Program-made: the position numbers and the translations under genes
The notes under the pieces: generated by a model
Told to the model about the DNA's origin: nothing
Databases searched by the model: none
The model's input: the letters and a program-made list of their open reading frames with translations, nothing else
Virus record (IMG/VR): IMGVR_UViG_3300025030_000003
Coordinates: 124,001 to 188,000 of that record
Direction: 5' to 3' (one strand)
Origin: a virus
DNA length: 64,000 nt
Shown: positions 36,581-45,691 of the stretch, piece by piece
Position numbering within the stretch: the stretch's first letter is position 1
Layout: each line of letters starts with the position of its first letter

Positions 36581-36591
36581 TATAATATAAA
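36581..36591 (-). promoter_or_regulatory. Putative late promoter for capsid gene
   Basis: Exact minus-strand TTTATATTATA followed by TATAG, about 65 bases before the capsid ATG. Confidence 0.65.
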
Positions 36592-36594
36592 GAA

Positions 36595-38022
36595 CTATTT
36601 TGTTTTTTCATTTTTGTACTGTCTGAACAAATTATAGACTGGTGGTTTGTCTTCTTTTAAAGACTGTTGTTGCTTCTTCTCAACGACTTTCTTTTCTTCT
36701 ATTCTAACTTCTTCTTTAACTATCTTTTTATTTTTAAGATTAAGTGATTGAAGAATACCTACTGTTTGAACTTCTCCTAATGTTTCCAACATACTTCTTA
36801 CGTTTTCTATAGGAGCATTGTATTCTCTTGAAATAGAAAGAACTAAATTTTCATTTTGTTTTGTTTGTTCTTCGTTTACTAGATGTTCTGCTCTTGAAAT
36901 AATTTCTTTTACTTCACTAAGAGGAATACCTAAATTAACAGTTTCTTCAAGAACATATTCAATAACAGGGATAGCTTCCACGATAGAATCTAATTCACCA
37001 AGTTCTGACCATTTTTCATTTTCTTCGGATAACTTTTTAACTTTTCTTTCGATTTGTTCAGGTCTTCCCAATTTAGCATAAGCTTCTAATAGGGAACCAG
37101 ATTTTTCTAAATCTTCTTTAAGAGTAGTAATATCTTCTATCTCACATTCTTTCAAATGATTTTTGATAGTTGTCAACTCTTCTGAGATTTGGTTTTTTTC
37201 TACTTCTGATTCTTTTGATTTAGCTAATTCTTCTGTAAGACTAGCTATCTCAGCATTTTTCTTAATAACTTCTTCGTCTAATTGTTTTGCTTTAGCTTCA
37301 GAAATAGCTTTCTCTTCTCTAAGCTTCATAACTTCTTCGTTAAGAGAATTCTTTTCTGTTCTTAAGTCTTCATAAATTTTTTGGGTAAATTCCATCTCTA
37401 GTCTCCTCATGTCTTCTTTTATCTTTTTGATATTTTCTTTAATCAAAGGATTAGTTTCAGTAAAACCTGGATTTAATACAAAGTCAAAAGTTTCCAAATA
37501 ATAACTATTCTCGTCAACTATTGGCATACCTTCGTGAGTTTCATTAGACTTATAATCTCCAGATGCCCTAGAAGATACTTTTATTCTTGAACCTGCCTTC
37601 ATAACAACATAAAGATTTCTTCCAGCAGGGGTGCCTAAAATATAAGCCTCTCCCATACCCATCTTAGTTTCTTCGTCAATCCATAGTTTAGTAACAATAT
37701 GAGAAACTTTACCATCAGTTATATCAGATTCGGTTATTCCTCTGTCTTCATGACCTATACAACCAAACATAACTTTGTCATCCAATCTTCTTCTTAAGTC
37801 TGGATGTCCTATAATAGTTTCCCAAAATATTTTAGGATAGTATCTTTCGTTTCTTGAAACACCGTCTGGAACAAAGAAAACACCTTGAACTACTGCCAAA
37901 ATATTTCTACCGTCTGCAACAGACTTATTAGAAGATTCGTTTAAGTAGTCTTCCTTTAACTCCCATTTATTATTAGGGATGTCCCAAAGTTCATATTGAA
38001 AATTTTTACTCATTACCTTCAT
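36595..38022 (-). CDS. Prohead protease fused to scaffold
   Basis: About 475 residues from ATG 38022 (a TTG nine bases earlier is also possible). Residues 40-190 form a gp21-type prohead protease: GVSRNERYY, FGCIGHEDRG with H91, IKVSSRASGDY with S150-S151, and FDFVLNPGF. From residue 200 to about 340 there is a long charged coiled coil (EEVMKLREEKAISEAKAKQL), then a helical tail, as in scaffolding proteins. In T4 these are two genes (21 and 22). The protease matures capsid and packaged proteins and the scaffold directs shell assembly. It directly precedes the capsid gene. Confidence 0.8.
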   Translation of the reverse strand: MKVMSKNFQYELWDIPNNKWELKEDYLNESSNKSVADGRNILAVVQGVFFVPDGVSRNERYYPKIFWETIIGHPDLRRRLDDKVMFGCIGHEDRGITESDITDGKVSHIVTKLWIDEETKMGMGEAYILGTPAGRNLYVVMKAGSRIKVSSRASGDYKSNETHEGMPIVDENSYYLETFDFVLNPGFTETNPLIKENIKKIKEDMRRLEMEFTQKIYEDLRTEKNSLNEEVMKLREEKAISEAKAKQLDEEVIKKNAEIASLTEELAKSKESEVEKNQISEELTTIKNHLKECEIEDITTLKEDLEKSGSLLEAYAKLGRPEQIERKVKKLSEENEKWSELGELDSIVEAIPVIEYVLEETVNLGIPLSEVKEIISRAEHLVNEEQTKQNENLVLSISREYNAPIENVRSMLETLGEVQTVGILQSLNLKNKKIVKEEVRIEEKKVVEKKQQQSLKEDKPPVYNLFRQYKNEKTK

Positions 38023-38431
38023 ACTCTCCAAAATTTATTGTTTTTGAATAGATGACCTGATTAGTTGTTTCTGTTTTTTTCCAAGTTGCTATGTTATATA
38101 AATTTTTAATTCGTTTATTGTGAGGCTCAAATTGTTGAAGAGCATGTACTAAATCTGAAAAACTCTCATTATTCTTAATTGATTTTAGTACGTATTCTTC
38201 TATCTCTGTATCCTCATCCATAGCTCTTTTATCGATTGTTATTTTTACTTTTATTGTTTTATTCTGATTTTCAGAAGTTATGTCCCAAATAAGAGGTGCC
38301 GTAGTAGAATTTAAATCGTATTTAAAGTGTCTTAAACTCAGGGATACTAAAGGACTTTCTATATTTACATCTCTAGGTATTCCTATCTTTTCAGTCAGCT
38401 TTAATACTTTTTGTAATTTACCGTTCACCAT
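38006..38431 (-). CDS. Putative prohead core protein
   Basis: A 141-residue protein starting MVNGKLQKVLKLTEKIGIP, with the shared N-terminal pattern and an LTE site. The rest is mixed alpha/beta (LVSLSLRHFKYDL, VKITIDKRAMDEDTEIEEYVL). It overlaps the genes on both sides and lies between portal and protease in the region where T4 has small core proteins gp67 and gp68. Function inferred from place only. Confidence 0.6.
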   Translation of the reverse strand: MVNGKLQKVLKLTEKIGIPRDVNIESPLVSLSLRHFKYDLNSTTAPLIWDITSENQNKTIKVKITIDKRAMDEDTEIEEYVLKSIKNNESFSDLVHALQQFEPHNKRIKNLYNIATWKKTETTNQVIYSKTINFGEYEGNE

Positions 38432-38750
38432 CTACTTTCCTTCTTCTTATTAATAATGAATGTTTTTTAGCTAACTTTGCTTGGGGTGTTCTTGACTTTA
38501 ATCTAGCTTTCACTAAAGTAGCATTATTATGTAAATCATCTACTTTTTCCACATCCCCCAGTTTATTCCTAACATCCTTAACTTTACCGTGTTCTACTTT
38601 TTTAGTGAAAAGTTCCTCCTTTAACTCGTCCTCCTCGTCTTCAGAGTCGGTCTCTTCACCATCATGGCGACGTGGTGATTCTGTTATCTCCACAGCAGCC
38701 CCACCACCTTCGCAAATTATTCTAACTAATTCATTAATTCTTTTAAACAT
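38418..38750 (-). CDS. Putative prohead core protein (gp68-like position)
   Basis: A 110-residue protein starting MFKRINELVRIICEGGG. The N-terminal helix followed by ICE and glycine fits the cleavage pattern (L/I)xE. The middle is very acidic (DSEDEEDELKEE), the C-terminus very basic (SLLIRRRKVD). Such bipolar charge is typical of small prohead core proteins. It lies between the acidic core protein and the next core-like gene. Confidence 0.65.
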   Translation of the reverse strand: MFKRINELVRIICEGGGAAVEITESPRRHDGEETDSEDEEDELKEELFTKKVEHGKVKDVRNKLGDVEKVDDLHNNATLVKARLKSRTPQAKLAKKHSLLIRRRKVDGER

Positions 38751-38752
38751 TA

Positions 38753-39415
38753 TTAATCCATTAAATCAAACATATCGTAATCGTCTGCTACTATAGATTC
38801 ATTTGTAAAATAGGTACCCCTATTAGATTCAAATTGTTCTACATCAGCTAATGATTCGTATAATTCATTTTTAAATTCACTATACTCTTCGTCTTCTTCG
38901 CTCACTGATTCGTTTGGTTCTTCTTCGTCTTCCTCAGTATTTTCTTCGCCTTCTTCGTCTTCTTGACCATACATATCATCTTCGTTGTCGAAGCCTTCTC
39001 CGTCATCTTCGTAATCTTCTTCTTCGTCTTCCTCTTCTCCTTCATCAACATCATCTATGAATTGTTGAAGAGTATCGATGTCCACATTAGTGTCTATCAT
39101 AATTCTAGTAAACATTATCAAAGCATGCTGAACTTCTTCAGGCGAAGATTCAAAGGCATTAGTTAATTTAGATAGAGCATGAACATTGTCTTCGTCTCCG
39201 TCCCCATCAACATCTTCCCCTTCTTCGTCTTCTTCCTCATGGTCTGAATGTTCTTCATCATCCAAACTTTGACTATCTAAAGACTCTTCTTCGTCTTCTT
39301 CTGGTTCTGCTATTGCTCTAACAGATAAATCTTCTAACTCGTCTTCTTCTCTTTCATATTTAAAACTAGGAGTTAGCTCTCTAAGATTCTCTAAAAGTGA
39401 TTTTTTCTTATCCAT
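38753..39415 (-). CDS. Highly acidic prohead core protein (gp67-like position)
   Basis: A 220-residue protein from ATG 39415 (GGAG nine bases before). It starts MDKKKSLLENLRELTPSF, which has LLE and LRE. Most of residues 15-175 is Asp/Glu, in runs such as DEEDEEGEDVDGDGDED. T4 gp67, the core protein after the portal gene, is likewise small and acidic; this one is longer. It likely fills the prohead core and is degraded during maturation. Confidence 0.7.
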   Translation of the reverse strand: MDKKKSLLENLRELTPSFKYEREEDELEDLSVRAIAEPEEDEEESLDSQSLDDEEHSDHEEEDEEGEDVDGDGDEDNVHALSKLTNAFESSPEEVQHALIMFTRIMIDTNVDIDTLQQFIDDVDEGEEEDEEEDYEDDGEGFDNEDDMYGQEDEEGEENTEEDEEEPNESVSEEDEEYSEFKNELYESLADVEQFESNRGTYFTNESIVADDYDMFDLMD

Positions 39416-39467
39416 CTTCAATTCTCCAAACTTATATAATATACATAATATGTATTAAGCCTCTAAT

Positions 39468-39478
39468 TATAATATAAA
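39468..39478 (-). promoter_or_regulatory. Putative late promoter for head-core/protease genes
   Basis: Exact minus-strand TTTATATTATA followed by ATTAGA, about 53 bases before the ATG at 39415. Confidence 0.6.
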
Positions 39479-39500
39479 TTAGACTCAATTAATTATAAAA

Positions 39501-41225
39501 TTAAAACGTATCTGCTACATTAACACTACCGCCCCTAGGGGTTTCTGGAGGTGTTGGAGCTTCTGCTGTTATAGTCGGAGTTTCTCCTGTGGGAGTCGTA
39601 GAAGTACTGGGTGCTCCTTGAGGAGCTTGAGTAGATAATTGAGGACCTTGGAAAGAAGTATTTCCCCTATTAGAAACTCCAGAAGGGGTCATAGGCTCCC
39701 CGCCTCTATCAGGTAACATCGGTCTGCCTTTTCCATCAGCATATAATTTTAAAACTTTTTGCATTTTAGGGAAAGCAGCAGTATACATTTTAAAGAATTC
39801 TAATAATTCTTTACTATCTACTTCTAAGGCTATCTGGTCGGAAGAAGAAATCTCATTAAGTAAAGCTACAAAATCTTTAAGAGTAGTCATTACTGCTACT
39901 ATTACTTCCATATCATCCATCAAATCCACGTTAGTAACAGATTTAAATTTAACTTTTATATCATTTTTTTCTACATAATATCCTTTATGAAATAGATGTT
40001 TCCACATTATATCTTTGATACCGTTACCATAGCATGTTTGTATATTCACTAATTTAGTAGAATATGCAGAATAAACTTTTAACATATCTGTTTTACCCAG
40101 CAATTGGTCTCCGTATGCCAAATAGAAAGAAGGAACTCCCATAGCTAAAGCTATATTTTTTCTAACATCGTTTATTCTATTGTTTAAATCAGAACTATCA
40201 AAGTTAAATTGTATCTGTTCTATCCCACCCTTACCATCAGAAAACCTAGGAATAACTTTAAATCTTGAAGCTGTCTGAAGTATATCTCCTACGTTTAAAT
40301 TCTCCATATTTAAAGCTTCTGTATTCATACTATTAAGTATATTCTCATATCTATCTATCGCTTCAGAGGTATTAGTATTATCCATATCAGCATTCATATC
40401 TACGGATACTATAATAGGAGCTAAAACTCTTTTTAACTCTGAAGCCAATGCAGTAGTCTCTAATACGCTCAATTTCTTAACAGATGATAATACTGGATAG
40501 ATTACCGATGTTCCAACTCTCACAGATTCTGGAACATCTATTATATCAGTATCAGTTTCTACCTTCACTCTTAATCTATTATTATTCAAGCAGAAATGTA
40601 CTATCTCATCTTTATCAATAAGTTCAAATTTAGAAGCTTTTCTATTAAATCTAAAGAATGAGTCTATATCTCTCCCTTTGTAAATAGCCAAATAATCATC
40701 TAAATCACAATTATCTGTTATTTCTACCACTCCAACACCCTTAACTATCTTTGTTTTAAGAAAATATTCTCCCATTAACATAAAATCTGGAATAATATCA
40801 GAAGAAAGACCAGCTAAATCATGTTGGTCTACGAATCCGTCCATTATTTTTTGTATATCTTCATCTGTCTTATATCTTTTTTCTCTATTAGGAGAATATT
40901 CTATAGATATAAATTTATCGTCAGATACACTGCTAAAAGCATCATTATATAAAGAAGTTAGCAAAGTCTGTACAAGTTCATTATCTCGTACAGTCATTAA
41001 ATTTTTTATTAAATCCTCCCTAGATTTAAAACTGGCTCCCATCTGTTTCATTATCTGACCGATAACATTACTTCTGGAATAGTCCCCGTAAGAATCTATG
41101 GGTAAATTATACCTATTCGTTAAATCAAACGTCTTAGTACTATCAGGTTTTAAATCGTAATGACCTGTTAGTCCTCTAAATATATTCATTGCTTGACTTA
41201 ATTCAAAACCACCACCAAAAGGCAT
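39501..41225 (-). CDS. Portal protein, gp20-like
   Basis: A 574-residue portal between terminase and core proteins. FKSREDLIKNLMTVRDNELVQTLL near residue 70, LGKTDMLKVYSAYSTKLVNIQ near 375 and the downstream helix pattern fit myophage portals. The last 70 residues are Pro/Thr/Gly-rich and probably disordered. The portal forms the dodecameric DNA channel and docks terminase. Confidence 0.82.
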   Translation of the reverse strand: MPFGGGFELSQAMNIFRGLTGHYDLKPDSTKTFDLTNRYNLPIDSYGDYSRSNVIGQIMKQMGASFKSREDLIKNLMTVRDNELVQTLLTSLYNDAFSSVSDDKFISIEYSPNREKRYKTDEDIQKIMDGFVDQHDLAGLSSDIIPDFMLMGEYFLKTKIVKGVGVVEITDNCDLDDYLAIYKGRDIDSFFRFNRKASKFELIDKDEIVHFCLNNNRLRVKVETDTDIIDVPESVRVGTSVIYPVLSSVKKLSVLETTALASELKRVLAPIIVSVDMNADMDNTNTSEAIDRYENILNSMNTEALNMENLNVGDILQTASRFKVIPRFSDGKGGIEQIQFNFDSSDLNNRINDVRKNIALAMGVPSFYLAYGDQLLGKTDMLKVYSAYSTKLVNIQTCYGNGIKDIMWKHLFHKGYYVEKNDIKVKFKSVTNVDLMDDMEVIVAVMTTLKDFVALLNEISSSDQIALEVDSKELLEFFKMYTAAFPKMQKVLKLYADGKGRPMLPDRGGEPMTPSGVSNRGNTSFQGPQLSTQAPQGAPSTSTTPTGETPTITAEAPTPPETPRGGSVNVADTF

Positions 41226-41250
41226 ATAAAAACCTCCGAATAAACCTACT

Positions 41251-41261
41251 TATAATATAAA
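41251..41261 (-). promoter_or_regulatory. Putative late promoter for portal
   Basis: Exact minus-strand TTTATATTATA followed by AGTAGG, 26 bases before the portal ATG, abutting the terminase stop codon. Confidence 0.65.
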
Positions 41262-44186
41262 TTATTTAAAGTTCCATGTTTTATTTATTTGTTCTTTTTG
41301 TTGTTGTGTTCTAGCCTGTCTCATTAATTGAGATAATCCAAGTCCCAAATCAGGACTACCTCCATCTTTGTTAGATAAATCCATATAAACTTGATTTCTG
41401 TTCATATAATCTTTAGAATTAATACATTTCCAAATACCACCACATACAGAGTCGGCAATATCCTTAGAATTATTAGATATGTGGTCTATCTTTTTATCCA
41501 AATCCCTAAGACCTAATAATTCTGTTATTAACAATTCATTTTTAACACCTATTATTTTATTAGTGTAAACTAACTCTCTCAGAGTATAGTAAGGGTCTTT
41601 AGTTCTGTCCACGGATAAGTAATCAGTTTCCACATTACTTGTTCTCAAGAACTGTCTTGTAACATCCCCTTGAAACATGTCAGTAGTTATTACTTTTATA
41701 GGATATCCCATTTTTATTAGTAAGAATAAAAAGTCTATTACTTTTATTATGTTTATTTCTTCTCCCTTTTTAGCCTCTATGCCTATAGCAAAATCTACAT
41801 AGAACATTCTCTCTCTTCTTTTTGCCCTAGGTATCTCTGGATTTTCTATAGTAGGTACTAATTCAAACTCTTCTAAGGTGCTATAGACAGAAGATAATCC
41901 AAATCTATCCTTTTTAGTAGCTATATCTAAGTGTACAAATCTAAAACTGTCTTGATGTAGAGGTCTTTTGAAGTATTCGAGATTAGTAACATAGTTTTCT
42001 AATTTATCGGAAGGGTCGCTAAAACTCATACTGATAGTATCGCTAACAAATCGGTTAGGATTCACAAATAAACTTCTAATAAGTTGTCTTGATTTAAATA
42101 AAGATACATCTGCATGAACTCTACGTCCCGCTATATCTCTTATGTTTCTTATTAAGGCTTCTTTAAACTCAGTATAATAATTATAAGGAACATCTATTAT
42201 ACTCTCTTCCATATCTGGAGTAGTTTTTTCATCATCTTCTATTACTTTAGGGTCTCTCTTAGCATCTCCCAAGAAAACTTTAAAAGTATCCTTAGTAAAA
42301 GCTCCCTTTACCTGCCAAGCCGAAAGATTATCTCGGTAGTTACCAAAAGGGTTAGATTTTACAGTCTCTATAGCAGAATTCAAGTAGTCCTGCTCATCTA
42401 CAGGAGAACTTACCAACCATAAAATACCAGGCATGAAATCGCTAAATTTATCAAACCTAGATTTTCTTCTTGTTTTAAAGAGTTGGTGAATATCTTCAGC
42501 CTTTTTAATAGCCTCTTTACCTAAATAGTAAGATACTTCGTCCATTAAACAACTAAAATTCATCTTACCTAACAAGTGGTTTATGTTAGAACCAATATTT
42601 ACTAGGATTATATCATTAATAATTACACCTTCATCGGAGGCTGTGGTTCTAGCTTTAGGGGTAGCTTTCTTCTCTATAAAATAGGGAGATGTATTTACCA
42701 TACCTAGGAATTTAGAGAAAGCAACAGAACTTCCCTGAGCTTTATCAGGTGTCATAATAGTAAAAGCAAAAGGGTCTAACTTCTTAGTCTGTAAATAATA
42801 TGTGTACGGGTCTTTTAAACACATTAATTTATACATCTCATATACCATAGATGCTATAGCTATGGTTGTGTTATGAGTAACAGTAAAATCTCCTAACATA
42901 TAAAGATGATTACCGTCTAATTCAAATCCATAATAGTCCCCCTCCCCCAAAGATTCCACTTTGAATCCTGTTTTAAGAGGGTCTTTGTTTAATTCTCTAT
43001 TGCTCATCTTTTTTCTTAATAGCACTGTGGGAATATCACACAAAGTGCCAGATATATAGACATTATAATAAGTGTCTTTAAAATTAATTTTTTTAATAGT
43101 TTTAACAGATTCTTTTAAGGAAGATTGCATCCCTAAAGACCTTGCTAAATAAACATAGTCCTCAGCTAAATCTTTATATTTAGTAGTTATGGTAATCTGC
43201 CCCCCATTATGATTCACATAGCCGTCAGAGTCTACTATCCCCGCTAATAATTTTAACCTAGATTCTTCAGAATTTTGTAAATACTCGGGTAATATTCTCT
43301 TATGCCCCGATTTAGTAGAATTTTTAATGACATTCAGAAATATATTTCTACCCGCCTTACCCGAAGTCTTTCCAGTAGTTAGTCTATATGTAGAAGACTT
43401 ATTACCCTCCTGAGAATATTTGTGTACTTCTAAACCTATAGCTTTACCGTAGTTACACCAGATATCCTCTATCTCTTTATCAGCAGTAGTAAGATAAGAA
43501 CCTTCAGTAGCACCATCTCCTATCCAAAGACCATATATGTAAGGGTCTATCTTTAATTCCTTCTTATTAAAAGAAACTTCTTTTCTGTATAATTTATATA
43601 GATTCTTAAAGTTACTACTTTTATTTATATAATCCCTCATAGATATATTCTCTATTTCATTAACTCTATCAGTTCTGCCATCGTTAGTTCTTTTTAGACT
43701 TAGTATATGGGATTCATTACATGTGAAAGACTCCCCTCCCCTATTAGGTATGATTCTATACATGTTTTCTCTACCCCTAGCAAGAGATAATACGTTTCTA
43801 GGAGTAGAATCATCCCCCATTAATTTATCTCCAACTACTACATCTTCCACATTCTTAATAGAACCGTCATACATAAGTATCTTGGTACCTAGTCCATGAC
43901 ACTTACCTACACCTATGGCGGTAGAAAGTATAAACTCGTTATACATGTTTATACAAGGATGAGGATGTATCTCTTGTAATAATTCTAACCAATAATCATA
44001 AATCTCGTCGCCTAGAGAATTTCCTAAGTAATAAGGGTCTTTTATAAAAGTAACAATATCTACAGGTTTTTCTATATAGGAATCTTCCTCAGCATAATAA
44101 ATAGCCTCTCCCTTATCCCAGATTGAGAGGTCTTTATAATTAGTGAAAACATCCTCAGTATAGTTAATTCTCTGGAGGTAAGTCAT
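41262..44186 (-). CDS. Terminase large subunit with intein in the ATPase P-loop
   Basis: A 974-residue precursor: 630 residues of terminase plus a 344-residue intein (C96 to N439). Once joined, the extein P-loop reads AIGVGK-TTIAIAS. Walker B is FSCLMDEVSYY with D549 and E550 of the precursor. A nuclease-like region with RFVHLDIATKKDRFG and VITTDMFQGD follows. It packages DNA into the prohead through the portal. It overlaps the 148-residue gene upstream, a possible small subunit. Confidence 0.9.
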   Translation of the reverse strand: MTYLQRINYTEDVFTNYKDLSIWDKGEAIYYAEEDSYIEKPVDIVTFIKDPYYLGNSLGDEIYDYWLELLQEIHPHPCINMYNEFILSTAIGVGKCHGLGTKILMYDGSIKNVEDVVVGDKLMGDDSTPRNVLSLARGRENMYRIIPNRGGESFTCNESHILSLKRTNDGRTDRVNEIENISMRDYINKSSNFKNLYKLYRKEVSFNKKELKIDPYIYGLWIGDGATEGSYLTTADKEIEDIWCNYGKAIGLEVHKYSQEGNKSSTYRLTTGKTSGKAGRNIFLNVIKNSTKSGHKRILPEYLQNSEESRLKLLAGIVDSDGYVNHNGGQITITTKYKDLAEDYVYLARSLGMQSSLKESVKTIKKINFKDTYYNVYISGTLCDIPTVLLRKKMSNRELNKDPLKTGFKVESLGEGDYYGFELDGNHLYMLGDFTVTHNTTIAIASMVYEMYKLMCLKDPYTYYLQTKKLDPFAFTIMTPDKAQGSSVAFSKFLGMVNTSPYFIEKKATPKARTTASDEGVIINDIILVNIGSNINHLLGKMNFSCLMDEVSYYLGKEAIKKAEDIHQLFKTRRKSRFDKFSDFMPGILWLVSSPVDEQDYLNSAIETVKSNPFGNYRDNLSAWQVKGAFTKDTFKVFLGDAKRDPKVIEDDEKTTPDMEESIIDVPYNYYTEFKEALIRNIRDIAGRRVHADVSLFKSRQLIRSLFVNPNRFVSDTISMSFSDPSDKLENYVTNLEYFKRPLHQDSFRFVHLDIATKKDRFGLSSVYSTLEEFELVPTIENPEIPRAKRRERMFYVDFAIGIEAKKGEEINIIKVIDFLFLLIKMGYPIKVITTDMFQGDVTRQFLRTSNVETDYLSVDRTKDPYYTLRELVYTNKIIGVKNELLITELLGLRDLDKKIDHISNNSKDIADSVCGGIWKCINSKDYMNRNQVYMDLSNKDGGSPDLGLGLSQLMRQARTQQQKEQINKTWNFK
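42870..43901 (-). mobile_element. Intein with LAGLIDADG homing endonuclease, inside terminase
   Basis: Encodes precursor residues 96-439. It begins with C96 in CHGLGTKILMYDG (splicing block A), has CNESHILSL (block B, with the conserved H), two LAGLIDADG dodecapeptides YIYGLWIGDGA and LKLLAGIVDSDGY, and ends YGFELDGNHLYMLGDFTVTHN (blocks F and G), followed by T440 as the +1 residue. All splicing residues are present, so it should be active. Insertion is between K and T of the Walker A motif. Confidence 0.93.
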
Positions 44187-44610
44187 TGTTCTCTCTAGCT
44201 CTTCTCTTCATCTCATTAACAAATTCTCTTATCTTAGCATCTTGGGCTATGCTTCCAGACTTGTGAGACGGAAGCTCTTGAAAATAAGCTCGGAGTATTT
44301 CATTCTTAGTAGAGATATCATATAGCTTAGTTAAAAAACCTAAACTGGCATATTTGGATTTTACAACACTATTTAACAACTGTATTAAATCTTTGGGTTC
44401 TAAAGCAAAAATAAATTCATCAGAGCATAGGTACTTTTCTATCTTCCTAATAATTCTATTACACTTTCTAACACAACCCATTTCATTTGAAACTAACCCC
44501 ATGAACTTATCAGGGGTTAGATTCTTTTTTATCCTGTTCTTAGTATTTACTAAGGTTTTTACTTCCGCAGTAATATCTATTATCTTATCTTTATTATCAT
44601 CAGAATCCAT
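44164..44610 (-). CDS. Possible terminase small subunit
   Basis: A 148-residue helical protein from the ATG at 44610, which lies right after the upstream stop codon. It contains MGLVSNEMGCVRKCNRIIRKI and ends with a charged helix (KIREFVNEMKRRARENN). Its end overlaps the terminase start by 23 bases, the classic place of a small subunit. No helix-turn-helix is obvious, so the call rests on position. Confidence 0.5.
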   Translation of the reverse strand: MDSDDNKDKIIDITAEVKTLVNTKNRIKKNLTPDKFMGLVSNEMGCVRKCNRIIRKIEKYLCSDEFIFALEPKDLIQLLNSVVKSKYASLGFLTKLYDISTKNEILRAYFQELPSHKSGSIAQDAKIREFVNEMKRRARENNDLPPEN

Positions 44611-44611
44611 A

Positions 44612-44959
44612 TTACAAAATAATCTCCATAGAATCATTATCAATAATTTCTATAAATTCTTGGTAGATGTCTAAAGTTTTAGCTTTATCTATTTTCTTTT
44701 TAGGATTAACAGTAACCTTAGAAAATATTTCCTCGGCTTCTTGTATGAACCCGTAAAGTTTTTCCTCTTTCGGAAAACTTACTTTTTTACCAGCACACAT
44801 AAAAAAGAATTTGAAGATATCCACTCCCACATCTTTGTATATAGAATATAAAGTGGGAAAGTCTAAATTCATATTCCTACTAATATAGAACAGGATGCAA
44901 GTGGTTCTATTCACTGGTATTTTTAACGATGGTTGAATTGTTGTTTCAGCATGTTCCAT
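44612..44959 (-). CDS. Unknown protein in sigma-terminase operon
   Basis: A 115-residue protein. It contains CILFYISRNMNLDFPTLYSIYKDVGVDIFKFFF, a helical stretch with some resemblance to DNA-binding or sigma-associated proteins, but I cannot name a family. It overlaps the sigma factor gene by 37 bases and is followed by the putative small terminase. Conserved coupling with the sigma gene may mean a late-transcription co-factor; that is speculation. Confidence 0.65.
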   Translation of the reverse strand: MEHAETTIQPSLKIPVNRTTCILFYISRNMNLDFPTLYSIYKDVGVDIFKFFFMCAGKKVSFPKEEKLYGFIQEAEEIFSKVTVNPKKKIDKAKTLDIYQEFIEIIDNDSMEIIL

Positions 44960-45519
44960 AATAAATCTTTCCTCACCGCATCTAACTTATGTAACTCATT
45001 TATATCCACATTTTCAAGCTCTTTTAACTTTTCGTATTGTTTGACAATATCACAATAATACTCTATATCATCATAAGCATCGTCGTATTTTAATTTGCTA
45101 CAGTAATTCTCCACGTTATCTAAATTATCATCTTCTATCTCTTCATCTTCTAAAGAGTCATTTGAGAATAATCTTAATTCATCTTTATTTATGTACTCAA
45201 AATCTAAAGATATAGGATTTTGATTATTTATTAAACGATAATTGACTTTAGTACAATAATTTCTAACTATTGTATGAATGAAAGTTCCCAGACATCCCTT
45301 ATTAACATCATAGTTTTTTAAAACTTTTTCATAGATAACTACGAAACAATCATTAATGTTATCTTCATTAAACTGTTTCTGTAATAAGTATTTATTTAAA
45401 AGTCTTTTAACATAAGCAATTATTTGAAAATAAAATTCTTTACTACAAAGACCTTCTCTGTCATAGATATCTTGTATTTTTTTATAATTACCATATAATT
45501 TTTTTGGTGTTTCAGACAT
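44923..45519 (-). CDS. Putative phage late sigma factor (gp55-like region 2)
   Basis: A 198-residue protein. Residues about 72-100 (YDVNKGCLGTFIHTIVRNYCTKVNYR) have the sigma region 2 pattern 'fd..kG.f.tfi...vrN', which binds RNA polymerase and melts the -10 element. Upstream helices (ILxx YVKRLLNKYLLQKQFNEDNIND) fit region 1.2/2.1. A clear region 4 is missing and the C-terminus is acidic, as in T4 gp55, which recognises only a -10 box. About 20 extended -10-like motifs in the window are good candidates for its sites. Transcribed from the sigma70-type promoter at 47.37 kb through the TOPRIM gene. Confidence 0.7.
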   Translation of the reverse strand: MSETPKKLYGNYKKIQDIYDREGLCSKEFYFQIIAYVKRLLNKYLLQKQFNEDNINDCFVVIYEKVLKNYDVNKGCLGTFIHTIVRNYCTKVNYRLINNQNPISLDFEYINKDELRLFSNDSLEDEEIEDDNLDNVENYCSKLKYDDAYDDIEYYCDIVKQYEKLKELENVDINELHKLDAVRKDLLWNMLKQQFNHR

Positions 45520-45528
45520 ATAGTTTCC

Positions 45529-45690
45529 TTAATCATTCAAATTGAAGTTATGTGAATTATCTATATTATCATTTAAATTCATCTTCTTACTATCTGTTTT
45601 ATCTTCTGTTTGAGGTTCTTCTTGAACTACTTTTAACTTACATTTGCAGTTCGGACATTCTAAATCAATACATTTACAGTTCTCACACAT
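45529..45690 (-). CDS. Small zinc-binding protein
   Basis: A 53-residue protein with MCENCKCIDLECPNCKCK at the start: two CxxCxC units that should bind zinc or another metal. The remainder is polar and probably disordered. AGGAGGG lies eight bases before the ATG, and the gene starts two bases after the upstream gene ends. It lies just before the sigma factor. Function unknown; a partner for the sigma factor or RNA polymerase is possible. Confidence 0.75.
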   Translation of the reverse strand: MCENCKCIDLECPNCKCKLKVVQEEPQTEDKTDSKKMNLNDNIDNSHNFNLND

Positions 45691-45691
45691 A

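Noticed and set aside
38963-39166. Plus-strand frame opposite the acidic core protein
   Set aside because: It is the mirror of GAA/GAT repeats; no ribosome site or promoter.
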